From assembly GCA_017550765.1 (NCBI GenBank), contig JAFZOC010000078.1, positions 1 to 11,349 on the forward strand: a DNA stretch of 11,349 nt, read 5' to 3'. Below the pieces are notes generated by a model. The model had not been told where the DNA came from. It did no database searches and saw nothing but the letters and a program-made list of their open reading frames with translations. Positions 1 through 5,632 of this stretch are shown piece after piece. This DNA is from Oscillospiraceae bacterium (GTDB lineage: Bacteria; Bacillota_A; Clostridia; Oscillospirales; Oscillospiraceae). The position numbers were made by a program, and so were the translations under genes. Positions within the stretch are counted from its first letter, which is position 1. The number at the start of each line of letters is the position of its first letter.

Positions 1-382
1 CCAGGATGCAGAAATAGGGGATGTACATCAGCGGCCCGAAGCAGAGGCCCCAGAAGCCCGCCACCGCGGCCCAGATCCACGCCGAGCCGTTGCGCCGGAA
101 CAGCAGCGCCAGCGCCACCAGCAGCGGCCAGATGAACACATAGCTCACCCACCACACGTGGAAGCCGAAGACCAGACCCTCCAGCAGCACGTAGATCCAT
201 ACCGCGCACAGGGCCTTCCAGCCGAAGAACACCGTCGCCAGGATCATCAGCGGCGCGTTCAGGTTGATGTTGGGGACCGAGGCCAGGGCGAACTTGGCGG
301 CGAAGATCAGCGCCGCCAGCAGCGCCAGTACGCAGATCTCCCGGGCGCTGAACTTACCAGCCGGTCTTGAGCACGATCTCAT
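1..382 (-). CDS. ECF transporter S component (substrate-binding membrane subunit), 3' end beyond window
   Basis: The visible 127 residues are very hydrophobic, with about four membrane segments. After a short basic N-terminus comes a helix starting at KFSAREICVLALLAAL, then the pattern ASVPNINLNAPLMIL, then FFGWKALCAVW and GFHVWWVSYVF. This resembles S components of energy-coupling factor vitamin transporters, which bind the substrate in the membrane and dock on EcfT/EcfA. The only usable start is the ATG at 382, inside the DUF4430 gene, giving a 29-base overlap and hence likely translational coupling. The gene lies downstream of a cobalamin riboswitch, so a corrinoid or a B12 precursor is the best substrate guess; that is inference from context. 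No ATPase or EcfT gene is visible; they may lie further left or be shared components elsewhere. The family call is from sequence feel and topology, not from a search. Confidence 0.75.
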   Translation of the reverse strand, partial: MRSCSRPAGKFSAREICVLALLAALIFAAKFALASVPNINLNAPLMILATVFFGWKALCAVWIYVLLEGLVFGFHVWWVSYVFIWPLLVALALLFRRNGSAWIWAAVAGFWGLCFGPLMYIPYFCIL

Positions 383-752
383 AGACGTCGCCGTCCTGGA
401 TCATGGTGCTGTCCACGCCGGTGGGCAGCATCTCGCCCTTGCCGTCGTTGAAGCACCACCACTGCTGCTGCGTATCGTCCGCAGCCTCGCCGTCCACGGT
501 GGTCACATAGAGGCCGTACTCGCTCTCCGAGCCCTCGATCAGGCTCTGTTCTTCCAGCGCGCCGCGGAGGGTCTCCGCGTCGGTGTGGAGCGTGAGCTCC
601 TTCTTCGTCCCGTCTCCGTGGACGATCTGGACGGCGACGGTCTTGGCGCCCTCCGACGCCTTGGGGGAAAAGTGCTGGTACAACAGCACCGCGGCTGCCG
701 CCACCGCAAGCAACAGGACGACGGCAAGAACGATCTTCAGTTTTTTGGACAT
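354..752 (-). CDS. DUF4430 (transcobalamin-like domain) membrane-anchored protein
   Basis: The protein has 132 residues. Residues 1-25 are a basic start followed by one hydrophobic segment (KIVLAVVLLLAVAAAAVLL), acting as a signal anchor; no lipobox cysteine follows, so it is probably membrane-tethered rather than a lipoprotein. Residues 38-130 look like a DUF4430 domain: a first strand (VAVQIVHGDG), a middle GLYVTTVDGEA, the aromatic QQQWWCFNDGKG, and a final GVDSTMIQDGDVYEIVL. DUF4430 is related to the C-terminal domain of animal transcobalamin and intrinsic factor. Its position under a cobalamin riboswitch and ahead of an ECF S component suggests an extracellular corrinoid-capturing partner for the transporter. 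The start has a strong AAGGAGAGGA ribosome binding site at 757-766. Binding of B12 itself is inference. Confidence 0.82.
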   Translation of the reverse strand: MSKKLKIVLAVVLLLAVAAAAVLLYQHFSPKASEGAKTVAVQIVHGDGTKKELTLHTDAETLRGALEEQSLIEGSESEYGLYVTTVDGEAADDTQQQWWCFNDGKGEMLPTGVDSTMIQDGDVYEIVLKTGW

Positions 753-756
753 GATA

Positions 757-819
757 TCCTCTCCTTTCTTTGTTCAGCCCTTTCGGGCCATCGGAGATCG
801 CACGAAGGAAAAGAGAGGA
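757..819 (-). promoter_or_regulatory. Predicted ribosome-binding-site sequestering helix (riboswitch expression platform)
   Basis: On the minus-strand transcript, leader bases complementary to 819-808 (5'-TCCTCTCTTTTC-3') can pair without a break to bases at 757-768 (5'-GAAAGGAGAGGA-3'). That is 12 pairs including one G-U, and it covers the whole Shine-Dalgarno of the DUF4430 gene. A small GCCC-GAAA-GGGC hairpin around 777-788 sits inside the loop. This predicts translational control: ligand binding would favour this helix and hide the start. A weak competitor exists: GGAGG at 867-871 can pair with CCTCC at 817-821. Pairing was read by eye; folding energies were not computed. Confidence 0.6.
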
Positions 820-878
820 GGGCATGGCAAGGCCACGCCGTCCTGTACTTTGACCGGGCTCGCGGTCCTCCATACGAC

Positions 879-1092
879 ACAGCGTATCCAGTTTTCGCTG
901 TCCGGGCAGGTCTTCTGACTTCGGGAAGACGGATCGCCGCGGGCCCTGCGGCCCTCGCGACGACGGTCCTCCGCTTCACAGTGGCGGCCCCGCGAGGGAG
1001 TCGGCGCCGATGCTGCGCGGCTGCGCAGCGCCGGGCCTCACCCAGATTCCCCTGTTGGGCACGACGGGCTCTCGCCCGCGTGCGTCCCGGTC
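879..1092 (-). promoter_or_regulatory. Cobalamin (adenosylcobalamin-type) riboswitch
   Basis: Read on the minus strand, the region contains the B12 box core (GAAGTCAGAAGACCTGCC, complement of 905-922), the conserved CCGCCACTGTGAAG (974-987) inside a CCGC/GCGG stem, and an upstream GGGGAAT..GGTGAGGCCCGG block near 1034-1053. CCGGG at 1086-1090 can pair with CCCGG at 902-906 to close the aptamer. Just after the B12 box lies a hairpin, ACAGCG..CGCTGT (879-901), in the place of the P13 regulatory stem. These are the hallmark elements of the class in the correct order. It sits between a promoter and the DUF4430/ECF S genes, which it should repress when cobalamin is plentiful. The outer boundaries are approximate. 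Confidence 0.93.
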
Positions 1093-1110
1093 CGATATGC
1101 TTGCGGGGAG

Positions 1111-1139
1111 AGTATACCATGGGCGGGCGGGATCTGCAA
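1111..1139 (-). promoter_or_regulatory. Sigma-A-like promoter for the riboswitch transcript
   Basis: On the minus strand, TTGCAG (1134-1139) is followed after exactly 17 bases by TATACT (1111-1116), which matches the -10 consensus at five of six places. The predicted start is near 1104, just ahead of the aptamer. The -35 box touches the terminator of the preceding gene. Confidence 0.65.
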
Positions 1140-1142
1140 GAA

Positions 1143-1180
1143 AAAGGAAAAAGGAGCGGCTCTCCGCTCCTTTTTCCTTT
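1143..1180 (-). terminator. Intrinsic terminator with 17-bp perfect stem
   Basis: Bases 1143-1159 pair perfectly with 1164-1180 around a four-base loop. The A-rich outer arm becomes T-rich on the minus strand and runs into further Ts, so it ends the P-loop ATPase operon. Because the outer arms are A/T tracts, it could also work in the opposite direction. It lies 28 bases past the stop at 1209. Confidence 0.9.
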
Positions 1181-1208
1181 CGCTGGGGCCCCTCGCTACG
1201 GCCTGCGC

Positions 1209-1913
1209 TCAGAAGCCCTCTCTGGTGAAGGCCTCCCAGCTGCGGTGCATATAGGTCTCCAGCGCCAGCGGCTCCCCGATGTAGCGCGGGTCCCGCCCGT
1301 CGGAGAGGAACGCATCCAGGAACTCCCGCCGCCCGGTGGTGTGCGCCACCGGGATCCCGGCGCGGATCGAGGCCTCCCGGACCGCGTCGTAGCCCCGGCG
1401 CAGGTCGTCGGCGCTGGCGTAGGTCAGGAGGTTGGAGTTGTTCACGAAGCCCGTCACCGAGAGCCGGGCGAAGCCCTCCAGCTCCGCCATGAGCTTCAGG
1501 ATCTTCTCCGGCGTCTCGGACATGGGCCGGAAGACGTTCACGATGTCGTAGACCTGCAGCTCGCCCTGCCAGGCGTCGAAGTCCTGGTGATAGCGGCCCA
1601 GGGACAGCGCCCCGGCGGCGTCCCCGCCCACGTCGAAGATCGCCAGGTCCCACTGGCCCGTGAAGGCGGAGGCCACGGCGGCGGACATGCTGCTGGGGGT
1701 GACGCCCCGACCGGCGAAGGTGGGCGAGACCAGGTCGATCCGCTTGTCCCGCAGCAGCGAGACCTTGTCGGACATGCGGAAATAGTCGTTGACCTTGTCC
1801 AGGTCCACGACCAGGGTCTTCAGACCCTCCCCGGCGGCCTTCACCGCCAGGTTGATGGCGATCTCGGTCTTGCCGGAGCCGTAGTTGCCGATGAGGACGA
1901 TCCCGCGGCTCAT
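1209..1913 (-). CDS. Uncharacterised P-loop NTPase related to the MinD/ParA/CobB fold
   Basis: The protein has 234 residues from ATG 1913, preceded by GGAGAAGAGG. A Walker A motif is at residues 9-16 (GNYGSGKT) right at the N-terminus; a strand with two aspartates follows (TLVVDLDKVNDYF, 33-45), and a Walker B-like strand DLAIFDVGGD lies at 89-98. The layout is that of SIMIBI-class NTPases. The signature lysine of the ParA/MinD deviant Walker A is asparagine here (position 10), so a classical ParA dimer mechanism is doubtful. The second half (VNVFRP, TGFVNNSNLL, AHTTGRREFLD) keeps the strand pattern of nucleotide-binding proteins that recognise a partner. Upstream in-frame residues are rejected because they overlap UPF0291. 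It overlaps the UPF0291 gene by four bases (ATGA), so the two are coupled. Its function is not known to me. Confidence 0.85.
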   Translation of the reverse strand: MSRGIVLIGNYGSGKTEIAINLAVKAAGEGLKTLVVDLDKVNDYFRMSDKVSLLRDKRIDLVSPTFAGRGVTPSSMSAAVASAFTGQWDLAIFDVGGDAAGALSLGRYHQDFDAWQGELQVYDIVNVFRPMSETPEKILKLMAELEGFARLSVTGFVNNSNLLTYASADDLRRGYDAVREASIRAGIPVAHTTGRREFLDAFLSDGRDPRYIGEPLALETYMHRSWEAFTREGF

Positions 1914-2128
1914 ATGCGCCTCTTCTCCGCGCGCTTCTGCAGCTTCCGCTTCACGCCGTCCGGGCCCACCACATAGGTGTTCTCCAGCACCTCGATCGCA
2001 CCGCGGCGCCACTCGGCGATGTATTCCTGCCGCAGAGCGGCCCGTTCGGCCTGCTCCTCCTCCGTCAGCGCCCGGACTTTGGCCAGGGCCGCGAGTTCAT
2101 TGATGCGCGCCAGTTTGCTGTTCTCCAT
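1910..2128 (-). CDS. UPF0291 / DUF896 family protein (YnzC-like)
   Basis: This is a 72-residue, highly charged helical protein. It opens MENSKLARINELAALAKVR, continues with ALTEEEQAERAALRQEYI, and ends with the basic segment GVKRKLQKRAEKRR. This is the pattern of the Bacillus YnzC family (DUF896), small proteins of a two-helix hairpin with no settled role. The ATG at 2128 has the ribosome binding site AAGGAGAGG. An additional in-frame helix break around VVGPDG separates the helical hairpin from the basic tail. Its stop overlaps the start of the P-loop ATPase (ATGA), implying equal production of both. It is part of the minus-strand operon ending at 1143. Confidence 0.88.
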   Translation of the reverse strand: MENSKLARINELAALAKVRALTEEEQAERAALRQEYIAEWRRGAIEVLENTYVVGPDGVKRKLQKRAEKRRI

Positions 2129-2147
2129 CTCTCATCCTCTCCTTGAT

Positions 2148-2174
2148 GCGGGGGCGAGGAACGCTCGCCCCCGC
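2148..2174 (-). other. GC-rich 11-bp hairpin between the GtrII-like gene and UPF0291
   Basis: GCGGGGGCGAG (2148-2158) pairs perfectly with CTCGCCCCCGC (2164-2174) around a five-base loop. No T tract follows on either strand, so it is not a textbook terminator. It lies only a few bases ahead of the UPF0291 ribosome binding site and may instead adjust read-through, RNA stability or translation within the operon. No clear promoter was seen in 2129-2239. Confidence 0.55.
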
Positions 2175-2239
2175 GGGTCTGCAAAAACATCGGCCGCACC
2201 CCGCGGCACCATAGGACACCGGACGCGACGCGATCGGGC

Positions 2240-3748
2240 CTATTCGCCCAGCTTCACCACCAGATAGCCGTCGATCCGCTGGATACAGCCGTAGTAGGGA
2301 TAGCTCGGCATCTCGATCACCCGGGGATCTTCTGCCAGCGCCCGGACCTCCGCTCCCGAGGCCATGGGCACGTCGAAGCCCACGTAGCGCCGCAGCAGGA
2401 TCTCCCGGGTGTAGACGTTCACCAGGTCCCAGCTGGGGCCGGAGAACTCGCCCAGGTCCATGTCCTTGTTGGAGACCAGGCCCTGGTCGGCCCGGCCCAC
2501 CAGCGCCAGGACGCAGCCCGGCTGGAACTCCTCGCGGTCCCGGACCTGGGCCGCGATCCCCGTGTAGAGGGCGTAGGCGTTCTCGTAGTCCAGATGCATC
2601 TTCAGATAGCACTTGTTGGCGAAGTAGACGTTCCCCGCCGTGATCAGGGCCAGGGCCACCAGCACGCAGTCCCGCAGGAGCGTGGACGGACCGGGGCGCA
2701 GGTCCTCCGTCAGCACCGCCGCCAGGACATAGAAGGCGACGAAGCCGTAGAGGACGTGGGGCCCGATGATGTCCACGTTCGCGATCAGATAGAGGCAGTT
2801 GATGCTCAGCGGCAGGAGGAACAGACACAGCAGCGCCAGGCCCCTTCGGCCCCAGTCCCGTTCCCGCAGGAGCCAGGGGACGAAGCCGCCCAGCATCGCC
2901 AGCACACAGAGCCCGTGGAGGACCGTGGCGAAGGGCGTGCGGATGAAGCCGAAATAGCCCCGGGTGAAGATGCGCAGGAAAGAGCTGTAGGCCACCAGCA
3001 CACGCAGCAGCAGGCTCCGCTCCCGCTCCACGCCGTAGGGCTCGAAGTGCCAGCCGTAGATCTTCAGGAACAGCAGCGCCAGCGCGTAGTACAGCACCAG
3101 GGCCACGGCCAGCCACAGCAGCCGGGACAGGCCGTGCAGCAGCACGGCCCTGGCGTCTTCGCCCGCCATCAGCCGGCGGATCATCCCGATCAGGAAGAAG
3201 CTCGCCACCAGGGCGATGTAGCCCTGGAAGATCCCCAGGCTCAGCACCAGGCACAGCCCGCCCAGGATCTGGCAGCGCCAGCCCCCGCGTTCCACGATGG
3301 CCGCGGAGGCCACCGCCAGCAGGAAGGCCAGCGCGTAGCTGGGGCTGGTGAACATGTAGCTGAAGGTCGCGGTCTGGGCGGGGAAACAGACCACCGTCGC
3401 GGCCAGCAGCGCCTGGACCAGGGGCCGCCGGATCTGGAAGATCCGCGCGATCAGCGCCGTGGCGGCGGCCAGGAGCACCAGGCTCAGCAGCCCGTAGACC
3501 CAGGGCATGGACAGGTCCGGGAAGAGATAGCTGGTCAGGGGCAGGCCCCAGCGGCCGGAACCCACCGTCGCCCCCTTCCCGAAGAGCGAGGACAGCTCGT
3601 CCGCGTTCAGGAGCTTGTTGGCGAAGGCATAGCCGTGGGCCAGGAGCCCCGCCAGCAACGCCGCGAGGAAGGGGACCCTGTCCTCCCGGAACAGGAGCCG
3701 GAGCCGGGCGGCCAGGCGCTCGGTCAGACTGGGAGCGCTCGTATCCAT
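2240..3748 (-). CDS. GtrII-like glucosyltransferase-domain integral membrane protein
   Basis: The protein has 502 residues and about ten to twelve membrane segments. A conserved-looking block after the first segment, NKLLNADELSSLF, then GSGRWGLPLTSYL, matches the start of GtrII-type glucosyltransferases (Glucos_trans_II), where acidic residues in the first extracellular loop are important. Related enzymes use undecaprenyl-phosphate-linked sugar to decorate O-antigen or other surface polymers; in a monoderm the acceptor would be a wall or capsule glycan. The last 120 residues form a soluble tail (NVYFANKCYLKMHLDYENAYALY onward) typical of the family. The start ATG 3748 follows GAGGAGGG and sits one base after the yfbR stop. 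No GtrA/GtrB-like partner is nearby, so donor supply must come from elsewhere. The family is recognised by pattern; the acceptor and sugar are unknown. Confidence 0.75.
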   Translation of the reverse strand: MDTSAPSLTERLAARLRLLFREDRVPFLAALLAGLLAHGYAFANKLLNADELSSLFGKGATVGSGRWGLPLTSYLFPDLSMPWVYGLLSLVLLAAATALIARIFQIRRPLVQALLAATVVCFPAQTATFSYMFTSPSYALAFLLAVASAAIVERGGWRCQILGGLCLVLSLGIFQGYIALVASFFLIGMIRRLMAGEDARAVLLHGLSRLLWLAVALVLYYALALLFLKIYGWHFEPYGVERERSLLLRVLVAYSSFLRIFTRGYFGFIRTPFATVLHGLCVLAMLGGFVPWLLRERDWGRRGLALLCLFLLPLSINCLYLIANVDIIGPHVLYGFVAFYVLAAVLTEDLRPGPSTLLRDCVLVALALITAGNVYFANKCYLKMHLDYENAYALYTGIAAQVRDREEFQPGCVLALVGRADQGLVSNKDMDLGEFSGPSWDLVNVYTREILLRRYVGFDVPMASGAEVRALAEDPRVIEMPSYPYYGCIQRIDGYLVVKLGE

Positions 3749-3749
3749 G

Positions 3750-4343
3750 TCAGCCCTCCTCGATGGTGCCCAGTTCGTCCAGATCCAGCTCGAAGGCCGG
3801 GATGAAATGCGCCAGGAAATAGGCCACCTCCGGCAGGGCGCTCTCCTCCAGGATGCGGCGGGTCTGCTTCTCGGCGGAGAGGAACTCCTTGTTGCCGGCC
3901 TTGCGCTCCTCGATGCACTTGATGTAGGCGGAGAGCTTGTCCGCCGCCTTCACGAGATCGTGCAGCGCTTCGGCGGTCCTGCCCAGGAGCAGCTCCTCAT
4001 AGGCGGGGCGCAGCTCCGCCGGCAGGGTGTCCAGGAGCTTGCGGCAGGCCAGCTCCTCCACCTGCTTGTAGGCGTCGCGGATATCGCTGCTGTGGTATTT
4101 GATCGGCGTGGGCAGGTCCCCGGTGAGGATCTCGCTGCTGTCGTGATAGAGAGCCACGGCGGCGGCCGCATTGGGGTCGCAGGGGCGGCCGAAGACGTCC
4201 CGGCGGATCACCCCCAGGGCATGGGCCAGCACGGCGACCATATGGCTGTGCTCCTGGATGTTCTCGGGCAGGGAGTTGCGCATCAGGCTCCAGCGGCCGA
4301 TGTAGCGCATCCGAGAGATGTATGCGAAGAAATTCTCGTTCAT
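3750..4343 (-). CDS. yfbR: YfbR-like HD-domain 5'-deoxynucleotidase
   Basis: The protein has 197 residues, against 199 in E. coli YfbR, which removes phosphate from deoxynucleoside monophosphates in the cytoplasm. The family signature residues are all visible at nearly the same positions: RW at 17-18, H32 (in QEHSHMV), HD at 67-68 (ALYHDSSEILTGDLPTPIKY), E71, D76 and D135 (KAADKLSAY). H32, H67, D68 and D135 would bind the metal. ATG 4343 was chosen because MNENFFAYISRMRYI matches the family start; a longer frame to 4496 would run through the promoter. The ribosome binding site is AGAGAGGG, a little distant. It is the first gene of a minus-strand operon, followed one base after its stop by the GtrII-like gene. 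Its likely role is dNMP turnover in nucleotide balance or thymidine supply. Confidence 0.93.
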   Translation of the reverse strand: MNENFFAYISRMRYIGRWSLMRNSLPENIQEHSHMVAVLAHALGVIRRDVFGRPCDPNAAAAVALYHDSSEILTGDLPTPIKYHSSDIRDAYKQVEELACRKLLDTLPAELRPAYEELLLGRTAEALHDLVKAADKLSAYIKCIEERKAGNKEFLSAEKQTRRILEESALPEVAYFLAHFIPAFELDLDELGTIEEG

Positions 4344-4372
4344 CGGGCAGATCCCTCTCTTTCTCTGGGGCG

Positions 4373-4401
4373 ATGATACCACATCCGAAGGGGGAAAGCA
4401 A
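4373..4401 (-). promoter_or_regulatory. Sigma-A-like promoter for the yfbR operon
   Basis: On the minus strand, TTGCTT (4396-4401), a 17-base spacer and TATCAT (4373-4378, five of six consensus positions) lie 30 bases ahead of the yfbR start. The spacing is ideal and the leader would be short. Confidence 0.65.
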
Positions 4402-4590
4402 GGCGCGCAGCGCGTGAATGATCGGCACTTCGTCCGCGAGGGCGCGAAGAGGGGCGCGGCGAGCCCCCCGGGAGAGGGCCCGCGGGGAGCGAGCACGGCG
4501 CCGCGGTCCCGCGGTGCGTCCTTTGCCCGTAGTGCGCCTGCTTCCGCCGGGCGCGGCTGCCTCCGTCCCGGCCGCCCTTCTCAGGGCTCC
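4402..4590. other. Non-coding divergent spacer, no feature seen
   Basis: The gap between yfbR and the motor-like operon is 365 bases. The part from 4402 to 4590 is very GC-rich with many small inverted repeats, but shows no open frame with a ribosome binding site, no repeat array and no RNA family I recognise. The rest of the gap holds the two promoters and a leader hairpin described separately. Confidence 0.5.
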
Positions 4591-4616
4591 GGGAACATTT
4601 TTCGCGTTTTTTCGTC
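4591..4616 (+). promoter_or_regulatory. Candidate ECF-sigma (envelope-stress type) promoter for the motor-like operon
   Basis: GGGAAC (4591-4596) is followed by exactly 16 bases and CGTC (4613-4616), itself within CGTCTAAC. ECF sigma factors of the SigM/SigX/SigW and E. coli SigmaE types use a GAAC/AAC -35 box and a CGTC or TCTAA -10 box at this spacing. The spacer is T-rich after the -35 box, as is common in such promoters. No sigma-A-like promoter was found in 4402-4708 on this strand. The match is by eye and could be chance. Confidence 0.45.
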
Positions 4617-4620
4617 TAAC

Positions 4621-4672
4621 GCCCGGCCCCCGGGCGCGGACTGCGGCCGACGCCGCTCCGCGCGGGCTTTTT
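4621..4672 (+). terminator. Terminator-like hairpin in the leader of the motor-like operon (possible attenuator)
   Basis: GCGCGGA (4634-4640) pairs with TCCGCGC (4657-4663), and inside it GCGGC (4643-4647) pairs with GCCGC (4652-4656) around CGAC. An outer GCCCG (4621-4625) can pair with CGGGC (4663-4667) directly before TTTTT (4668-4672). The structure lies between the candidate promoter and the ribosome binding site, so it would cause premature termination unless read through. An alternative 7-bp hairpin (4620-4626 with 4630-4636) competes with it. Confidence 0.5.
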
Positions 4673-4708
4673 CCGGGGGCACGCCGAATAGGACAGGAGG
4701 GACCGACG

Positions 4709-5632
4709 ATGATCGATCTATCCAACATGCCCGCCGTAGGCCTGGTCGTGATGGCCCTGATCGCGCTGCTCTTCGTGGCGGCGCTGTTCCTGCTGGTGAT
4801 GGTCTGTCTGCGCTATCAGGGGCTCGCCGGGAAGGCCAAGGGCGACCCCGGGAAGGTCCGGGGCTTTCGGGCAGACCTGCTGGAGGAGTATACCAAGGCC
4901 TACCGGAAGTACGGGCAGGACACCAACACCCCCGCCATCATCGCCGATACGGTGGCGGCCAAGCTCTCAGGACTGCTGTTCTGTGAGCGCTTCCTCAACA
5001 ACGCAGTCTCCCTTTTCGTGACGCTGGGCCTCTTCGGGACCTTCCTGGGCCTGAGCCTCTCGGTGGCCTCGCTGACGGAACTGCTGCGCTTCTCCTCCGG
5101 GGAGGACTGGCTCTCCGTGATGGACAGCGTGGGCGGCGGGCTCCTGTCGGCCCTGTCGGGCATGGGCGTGGCCTTCTACACCTCTCTGGTGGGCGCGGGC
5201 TGCTCCGTGCTGCTGACGCTGCTGAAGAGCATCCTCAGTCCCCAGGCCGCCCGGGAGCAGATGGAGACCCGTCTGGAGCTCTGGCTGGACAACGAGGTGG
5301 CGCCGGGCCTGCAGACCGAGGCCGCCAAGAACGACGCGGACCTGGTGCGCCGCACGATCGCGGCTCTCCGGGAGACCGCCGACGCCTTCGGCGCCTCCGC
5401 CCGGGAGGCGGCCCAGGCTCTGGCCGGCGCCGCCGAGCAGAACCGGGCCGCCCTGGCCGACTGGGACAAGGGCCTGGAGCGATTCGACAAGGGCGTCCAT
5501 GCCTTCGCCGAGGTGGATTACGACCTGCGCGGCAGCATCGAGCGGATGGACCTGGTGGTCCGGGACCTCACCAGCGTGATGCGCGAGATCGACCGCCGGC
5601 TGGAGGGCGGCAAGCATGAGAAGGGCGTATAG
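4709..5632 (+). CDS. MotA/TolQ/ExbB-family (ZorA-like) proton-channel membrane protein
   Basis: The protein has 307 residues from ATG 4709, which follows AGGAGGG. There are three membrane segments: residues 9-34, 97-121 (FVTLGLFGTFLGLSLSVASL) and 147-172 (SALSGMGVAFYTSLVGAGCS). The LGLFGTFLGL and GMGVAFYTSL blocks are the two conserved pore helices of MotA/TolQ/ExbB proteins and are closest in feel to ZorA-type members. Residues 35-90 form a cytoplasmic insert, and 175-305 a charged, heptad-like helical tail. With the next gene it should form an ion-driven stator in which five copies surround two copies of the partner. The coding end overlaps the partner start by 17 bases. The tail is much shorter than the long tail of Zorya ZorA. 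A frame extending back to 4418 crosses the promoter and hairpin and is rejected. Confidence 0.85.
   Translation: MIDLSNMPAVGLVVMALIALLFVAALFLLVMVCLRYQGLAGKAKGDPGKVRGFRADLLEEYTKAYRKYGQDTNTPAIIADTVAAKLSGLLFCERFLNNAVSLFVTLGLFGTFLGLSLSVASLTELLRFSSGEDWLSVMDSVGGGLLSALSGMGVAFYTSLVGAGCSVLLTLLKSILSPQAAREQMETRLELWLDNEVAPGLQTEAAKNDADLVRRTIAALRETADAFGASAREAAQALAGAAEQNRAALADWDKGLERFDKGVHAFAEVDYDLRGSIERMDLVVRDLTSVMREIDRRLEGGKHEKGV

Noticed and set aside
264..1976. Plus-strand open frame of 570 codons
   Set aside because: It runs antisense through the DUF4430 gene, the riboswitch, the terminator and the P-loop gene, has no ribosome binding site and a low-complexity A/R/G/P composition, so it is a GC-bias shadow.
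2594..3805. Plus-strand open frame of 403 codons antisense to the GtrII-like gene
   Set aside because: The product is a Q/E/R/H-rich nonsense sequence typical of the reverse complement of a membrane protein gene.
4418..4708. N-terminal extension of the MotA/ZorA-like protein
   Set aside because: The extension is R/A/P-rich, crosses a hairpin and candidate promoter, and a strong AGGAGGG site serves the ATG at 4709.
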